40,637 bases of DNA from Aquipseudomonas alcaligenes MRY13-0052 (GTDB lineage: Bacteria; Pseudomonadota; Gammaproteobacteria; Pseudomonadales; Pseudomonadaceae): contig BATO01000060.1 in NCBI GenBank assembly GCA_000474255.1, positions 1 through 40,637 on the forward strand, written 5' to 3'. Each line of letters starts with the position of its first letter. Position 1 is the first letter of the stretch. Shown here in pieces: positions 36,205-40,637 of the stretch. The notes under the pieces are model-generated. The model worked only from the letters and a program-made list of their open reading frames with translations, ran no database searches and was not told the origin of the DNA. Position numbers and translations under genes: made by a program.

Positions 36205-37077
36205 ATGAGTAGTGCAACCCTGACCGCCGCCACCTCCGCCAACGCAGCCCGCCGTGGCAACCTGTGGGGCCGGCGCGCGCTGATCGCCGGCGCCTGGCTA
36301 GTGTTCGGCATCTTCCTGCTGCTGCCGCTGTACATCGTGCTCAGCGAAGCGCTGAAGCAGGGCTTCGGCACCTTCTTCACCGCCATCTTCGAGCCCGATG
36401 CCCTCGCCGCGCTGAAGCTGACGGTGATAGCCGTGGCCATCTCGGTGCCACTGAACCTGGTGTTCGGCGTCGCCGCCGCCTGGTGCGTGAGCAAGTTCGA
36501 GTTCCGCGGCAAGAGCATCCTGGTCACCCTGATCGACCTGCCCTTCTCGGTCTCGCCGGTGATCGCCGGCCTGATCTACGTGCTGCTGTTCGGCGCCCAG
36601 GGCTACTTCGGCGAGTGGCTGTCGGACCGCGACATCCAGATCGTCTTCGCCCTGCCCGGCATCGTCCTGGCCACCGTCTTCGTCACCGTGCCCTTCGTCG
36701 CCCGTGAGCTGATCCCGCTGATGCAGGAACAGGGCACCCAGGAAGAAGAGGCCGCGCGCCTGCTCGGTGCCAACGGCTGGCAGATGTTCTGGCACGTGAC
36801 CCTGCCCAACATCAAATGGGGCCTGATCTACGGCGTGGTGCTGTGCACCGCGCGCGCCATGGGCGAGTTCGGCGCGGTGTCGGTGGTTTCCGGCCACATC
36901 CGCGGCGTCACCAACACCCTGCCGCTGCACGTCGAGATTCTCTACAACGAGTACAACCACGTCGCTGCCTTCAGCGTCGCCAGCCTGCTGCTGATCCTCG
37001 CGCTGGTCATCCTGCTGCTCAAGCAGTGGAGCGAGGCCCGTTTGTCCCGTCTTAAATCCAGCGCTGATGAGGAGTGA
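36205..37077 (+). CDS. cysW: Sulfate ABC transporter permease CysW
   Basis: A protein of 290 residues with about six membrane helices and an EAA loop ([31 protein letters not shown], about 177-207). A hydrophilic leader (1-25) precedes the first helix. It is the partner of CysT. GAGGAGG lies eight bases before the ATG; cysA begins three bases after the stop. Confidence 0.95.
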   Translation: MSSATLTAATSANAARRGNLWGRRALIAGAWLVFGIFLLLPLYIVLSEALKQGFGTFFTAIFEPDALAALKLTVIAVAISVPLNLVFGVAAAWCVSKFEFRGKSILVTLIDLPFSVSPVIAGLIYVLLFGAQGYFGEWLSDRDIQIVFALPGIVLATVFVTVPFVARELIPLMQEQGTQEEEAARLLGANGWQMFWHVTLPNIKWGLIYGVVLCTARAMGEFGAVSVVSGHIRGVTNTLPLHVEILYNEYNHVAAFSVASLLLILALVILLLKQWSEARLSRLKSSADEE

Positions 37078-37080
37078 GTC

Positions 37081-38070
<990 letters not shown>

Positions 38071-38090
38071 TCGGCGCGACGCAACGAACA

Positions 38091-38114
38091 AGCCCCTCAT
38101 CCGAGGGGCTTTTT
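38091..38114 (+). terminator. Intrinsic terminator of the oscA-sbp-cysTWA operon
   Basis: AGCCCCTC - ATCC - GAGGGGCT followed by TTTT; the stem is perfect. Confidence 0.92.
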
Positions 38115-38136
38115 CATGGGCGCGGAACGCAGGAAT

Positions 38137-38336
38137 GTAGGTTGGGCCGAAGCATGAGGCCCAACGCAACGGACCGGACCCTGGCACCGTTGGGCCTCGC
38201 AAGCTCGGCACCAACCTACGGCCCCGCCCTGCCAGCCCGACACATCTCCACCCGGCCCGGCATCGCGGTGGACGTAAAGAGCGACGTCCACCCATACACG
38301 ACCCCGCCCTCTGGTGGGAGCGAGTTCATTCGCGAA
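38137..38336. repeat. REP-like cluster downstream of cysA
   Basis: Units: 38137-38166 (GTAGGTTGGGCC...GGCCCAAC), 38189-38220 (GTTGGGCCTCG...CCAACCTACG, facing the first), 38267-38292 (GGTGGACGT - 8 nt - ACGTCCACC) and 38314-38336 (GTGGGAGCGAGTTCATTCGC). No gene in 38115-38354. Confidence 0.85.
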
Positions 38337-38354
38337 AAAGGCAGGATGTCCGAG

Positions 38355-38759
38355 TTATCCACAGACCGCTTCGGTGGAGCGCTTGAGCCCGAAGAACTGC
38401 AGTTCGGCGAACAGCACCACCGCCAGCGCCTGGGCGATCACGAAGGCCTGGCCCAGCAGGGTCGGCTGCACCCAGCCGCTGACCAGCAGCAGGAGGCTGT
38501 CCACCACCCAGACGGCGTTGACCGCGATCACCGCCCACACTGCGCGGCGGTCCAGGGTTTCGCGGCGGGCCAGCCACAGCAGCACGGCGCACCAGGGCAG
38601 CATCGACAGGCCGGCGCCGGTGAGCAGCGCGGCGGGCAGCGCCAGCAGGGACGACAGCGGGCCGGCGCCCAGGGTCATCAGCAGGCCGGCGGCACCGCTG
38701 ACCAGGGCATCGAGTTGCAGGACGCGGCGCAGCAGGGGGGACGGTTGCACGGTGGTCAT
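38355..38759 (-). CDS. Small four-helix integral membrane protein, unknown function
   Basis: A protein of 134 residues that is almost entirely membrane: hydrophobic stretches at about 12-32, 40-63, 70-93 and 98-122 (LLALPAALLTGAGLSMLPWCAVLLWLA; AVWAVIAVNAVWVVDSLLLLVSGW; FVIAQALAVVLFAELQFFGL). GAGGAG lies seven bases before the ATG. It is divergent from an XRE-type regulator across a 131-bp gap containing a perfect dyad, so it is probably that regulator's target. The stop overlaps a TTATCCACA 9-mer. I do not recognise a named family. Confidence 0.8.
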   Translation of the reverse strand: MTTVQPSPLLRRVLQLDALVSGAAGLLMTLGAGPLSSLLALPAALLTGAGLSMLPWCAVLLWLARRETLDRRAVWAVIAVNAVWVVDSLLLLVSGWVQPTLLGQAFVIAQALAVVLFAELQFFGLKRSTEAVCG

Positions 38760-38838
38760 GGCGAATCTCCTCGGTGGGGGCGGCCCGGCGGTTGCCGGTT
38801 CCTGGGTCGCAGGATTCGCCGATCGGGGAAGCGCGTCG

Positions 38839-38855
38839 ATTACCTGCCAGGTAAT
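38839..38855. promoter_or_regulatory. Candidate operator ATTACCTGCCAGGTAAT
   Basis: A perfect 7-3-7 inverted repeat in the divergent gap, 36 bp upstream of the XRE regulator start and 79 bp from the membrane protein start. This is the natural binding site for the adjacent regulator. Confidence 0.65.
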
Positions 38856-38890
38856 GGCCGGGATTCCCCCGCTCGACTATCGTCGCTGCC

Positions 38891-39679
38891 ATGAACGCAC
38901 CCACCCATCCCGTCGGCGCCCTGTTGCGCCAATGGCGCCAGCGGCGCCGACTCAGCCAGCTCGACCTCGCCTGCGACGCGGAGATTTCCACGCGCCACCT
39001 GAGCTTCGTCGAAACCGGGCGCGCCCAGCCCAGCCGCGAGATGCTCCTGCACCTGGCCGAGCAGCTGGACATTCCCCTGCGCGAACGCAACCGCCTGCTG
39101 GCCGCCGCCGGCTATGCGCCACTGTTCCCCCAGCGCACCCTGGACGACCCGGCCCTGGCCGGCGCGCGCCAGGCCATCGAGCAACTGCTCAAGGCCCACG
39201 AGCCGAACCCGGCGCTGGCCATCGACCGCCAGTGGAACCTGCTGGCGGCCAACGGCGCGGTGATGGCGCTGATCGCCGGCGCGTCCCCTGCCCTGCTCGC
39301 CCCGCCGCTCAACGTGCTGCGCCTGACCCTGCACCCTGAAGGCCTGGCACCGCGCATCGTCAACTTCGGCCAGTGGCGCGCCCACCTGCTGGAGCGGCTG
39401 CTGCACGACATCGAGGTGAGCGGCGATGCAGAGCTGCAGGCCCTGTACGACGAACTGGCCGCCTACCCGGCACCGCCCGTGACCGACGCCCTGCCCGTCG
39501 ACGGCGTGCTGGTGCCCCTGCAGCTGGATACGCCCCTGGGGGTGATCAGCTTCATCAGCACCATCACAGTGTTCGGCACCCCGGTGGACGTGACCCTCTC
39601 CGAGCTGGCCCTGGAGACCCTGTTCCCCGCCGACCCGGAAAGCGCCGAGCGACTGCGGCAGATCCTCCGAATGGGATGA
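38891..39679 (+). CDS. XRE-family regulator with MmyB-like ligand-binding domain
   Basis: A protein of 262 residues: N-terminal helix-turn-helix (about 8-65, LLRQWRQRRRLSQLDLACDAEISTRHLSFVETGRAQPSREMLLHLAEQL) and a C-terminal MmyB-like domain (about 95-260, NPALAIDRQWNLLAANGAVMALI...; VPLQLDTPLGVISFISTITVFGTPVDVTLSELALETLFPAD). Such proteins bind small hydrophobic ligands and usually control a divergent neighbour. There is no ribosome site before the ATG and a -10-like TATCGT lies eight bases upstream, so the mRNA may be leaderless. Confidence 0.9.
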   Translation: MNAPTHPVGALLRQWRQRRRLSQLDLACDAEISTRHLSFVETGRAQPSREMLLHLAEQLDIPLRERNRLLAAAGYAPLFPQRTLDDPALAGARQAIEQLLKAHEPNPALAIDRQWNLLAANGAVMALIAGASPALLAPPLNVLRLTLHPEGLAPRIVNFGQWRAHLLERLLHDIEVSGDAELQALYDELAAYPAPPVTDALPVDGVLVPLQLDTPLGVISFISTITVFGTPVDVTLSELALETLFPADPESAERLRQILRMG

Positions 39680-39820
39680 TTTGTCGCCCGGCGGTCATAA
39701 ATCACTCTTTCGGGTAATACCCTCCAGCCCCCGGCGCAGTAGGCTGGGCGCGCACCGATTGGTGCCCACACACCTCATCGCTTTGTCTGCTCACAACAAC
39801 AACAAAAGGAGCACGCCGGG

Positions 39821-40561
39821 ATGCTTTCAGACGCTCTAGCACGCGCTTTTATCGGATTGCTGCTCAGCCTGGTCGGGGCCGGGATGGCCCTCGCCGCCGA
39901 GCTCGCGCCCATCGACCAGGTACAGATTCACGCCTGCCGCGCCACCAGCAGCCTGCTGCTGTATCGCGGCGAAGGTTTCCAGGAAACCCACAAGACCCGC
40001 TTCGATGCCGACATCAAGGCGCTGGAGGCCTCGTTCCAGAGCGTGCCGCAGCCCAGCGACGGGTTCCGGCAGAAGTACCGCGCCCTTGTTACCCAGTTGC
40101 AGCAGGGTGTTTCCTACGGCCACAACGAGGACGACGTGCCCTGGCGCTTCCCCCAGGAACTGGCCAAATCCCTGCGTGAACTGCTGATCGCCGCCCGCTC
40201 CACCCCCGGCAACACCGCCAATGGCGAGCTGCCCGCCAAGGTGGAGTACCTGGCGGTGCAGTACCTCAGCCGCGCCTACATCGGCACCTTCGAGATCGCC
40301 CGGGAAAGCAACGACACCTACATCGGCCAGGACGAACGCACCCTGCTGCCGGCCATCGATGCGCAGCTGCAGCCGATGGACAAGAACGACCCGGCGGTGG
40401 GCAAGCTGAAGACCCGCTGGAGCTTCCTCAAGACTGCCCTCAGCGACATGAACAGCCAGAGCAACACCCTGGTCAGCGCCTCCGGCCGGCCCTATGCGCC
40501 AATGATGGTCGACCGCCACGCGCGCTCGATGAGTGCGCAGTTGCTGACCAAGGGCGGCTGA
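39821..40561 (+). CDS. Periplasmic protein of unknown function
   Basis: A protein of 246 residues. A signal peptide (about 1-26, FIGLLLSLVGAGMALAA) is followed by a mostly helical soluble domain without recognisable catalytic motifs; a single cysteine (IHACRATSSLLLYRGEGF) lies near the mature N-terminus. The helical pattern with regularly spaced charged residues loosely recalls the sensory N-terminal domains of pilus chemotaxis proteins, but no HAMP or signalling part follows. AGGAG is ten bases before the ATG. It has its own 141-bp upstream region. Confidence 0.7.
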   Translation: MLSDALARAFIGLLLSLVGAGMALAAELAPIDQVQIHACRATSSLLLYRGEGFQETHKTRFDADIKALEASFQSVPQPSDGFRQKYRALVTQLQQGVSYGHNEDDVPWRFPQELAKSLRELLIAARSTPGNTANGELPAKVEYLAVQYLSRAYIGTFEIARESNDTYIGQDERTLLPAIDAQLQPMDKNDPAVGKLKTRWSFLKTALSDMNSQSNTLVSASGRPYAPMMVDRHARSMSAQLLTKGG

Positions 40562-40616
40562 GAAAAGGGGGTAGCGAGGGTTATCCACAGGGCGGAGCCA
40601 GGCCCAACACCGCAGC

Positions 40617-40637
40617 GGTGGACCGGTGAAGCGGGGT
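40617..40637. repeat. REP-like GGTGGACC unit cut by the right window edge
   Basis: GGTGGACCGGTGAAGCGGGG then the window ends; identical so far to the unit at 30091-30116. It is preceded by CCGCAGC, as at several other copies. Confidence 0.8.

Noticed and set aside
40581-40589. Possible replication origin because of DnaA boxes
   Set aside because: The 9-mers are scattered over kilobases and no cluster with an AT-rich unwinding region, dnaA or dnaN is present.

Overview
The window is GC-rich chromosomal DNA with tightly packed, often overlapping genes. Gene content and protein sequences point to a Pseudomonas close to the P. aeruginosa / P. resinovorans side of the genus. From memory, the gene neighbourhoods match the PAO1 stretch running roughly from PA0183 (atsA) through tonB2-exbB1-exbD1 and the mdc genes to PA0286 (desA), but rearranged. 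No rRNA, tRNA, CRISPR array, prophage or intact transposase gene was seen.

Layout: (1) 1-5584, minus strand: malonate decarboxylase operon mdcA-B-C-D-E-G-H. It is cut by the left window edge inside mdcH and is preceded by a perfect 10-bp dyad that is a good candidate operator for the LysR-type regulator MdcR. (2) 6029-10351, minus: a cell-surface-signalling iron unit made of a FecI-type sigma factor, a FecR-type anti-sigma factor and a TonB-dependent receptor with a signalling domain; Fur-box-like sites lie upstream of both transcription units. (3) 10405-13059, minus: a GST and a tonB-exbB-exbD energiser operon. (4) 13728-25063: a sulfate-ester scavenging island with two Fe(II)/2-oxoglutarate dioxygenases (one is AtsK), the TonB-dependent receptor SftP, the LysR regulator SftR, the ABC importer AtsR/AtsB/AtsC (AtsB is a fused double permease) and the arylsulfatase AtsA. 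(5) 25280-29829: a PAS-GGDEF diguanylate cyclase, an HlyD/DUF2955 efflux pair with a divergent LysR regulator, and a small secreted protein. (6) 30356-33650: desA fatty-acid desaturase divergent from a membrane PAS-GGDEF-EAL protein. (7) 33767-38114: the inorganic sulfate operon oscA-sbp-cysT-cysW-cysA. (8) 38355-40561: a small membrane protein divergent from an XRE/MmyB-type regulator, then a periplasmic protein of unknown function.

Functionally, the window joins two ways of getting sulfur. Sulfate esters are taken up through SftP, probably energised by the nearby TonB system, imported by AtsRBC and cleaved by AtsA (hydrolysis) or AtsK (oxygenolysis). Free sulfate is imported by Sbp-CysTWA. 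Malonate is a carbon source handled by the mdc enzyme complex.

Almost every non-operonic gap is filled with short palindromes headed by GTAG (REP-like). Several different families coexist. One of them (GGTGGA...TCCACC) shows compensatory changes in its stem between copies. The exact DnaA-box 9-mer TTATCCACA occurs eight times, far above chance, including inside genes. A short structured relic that looks like the right end of an IS200/IS605 (TnpB) element lies between tonB and the sulfate-ester genes. These three are the least-explained signals here.
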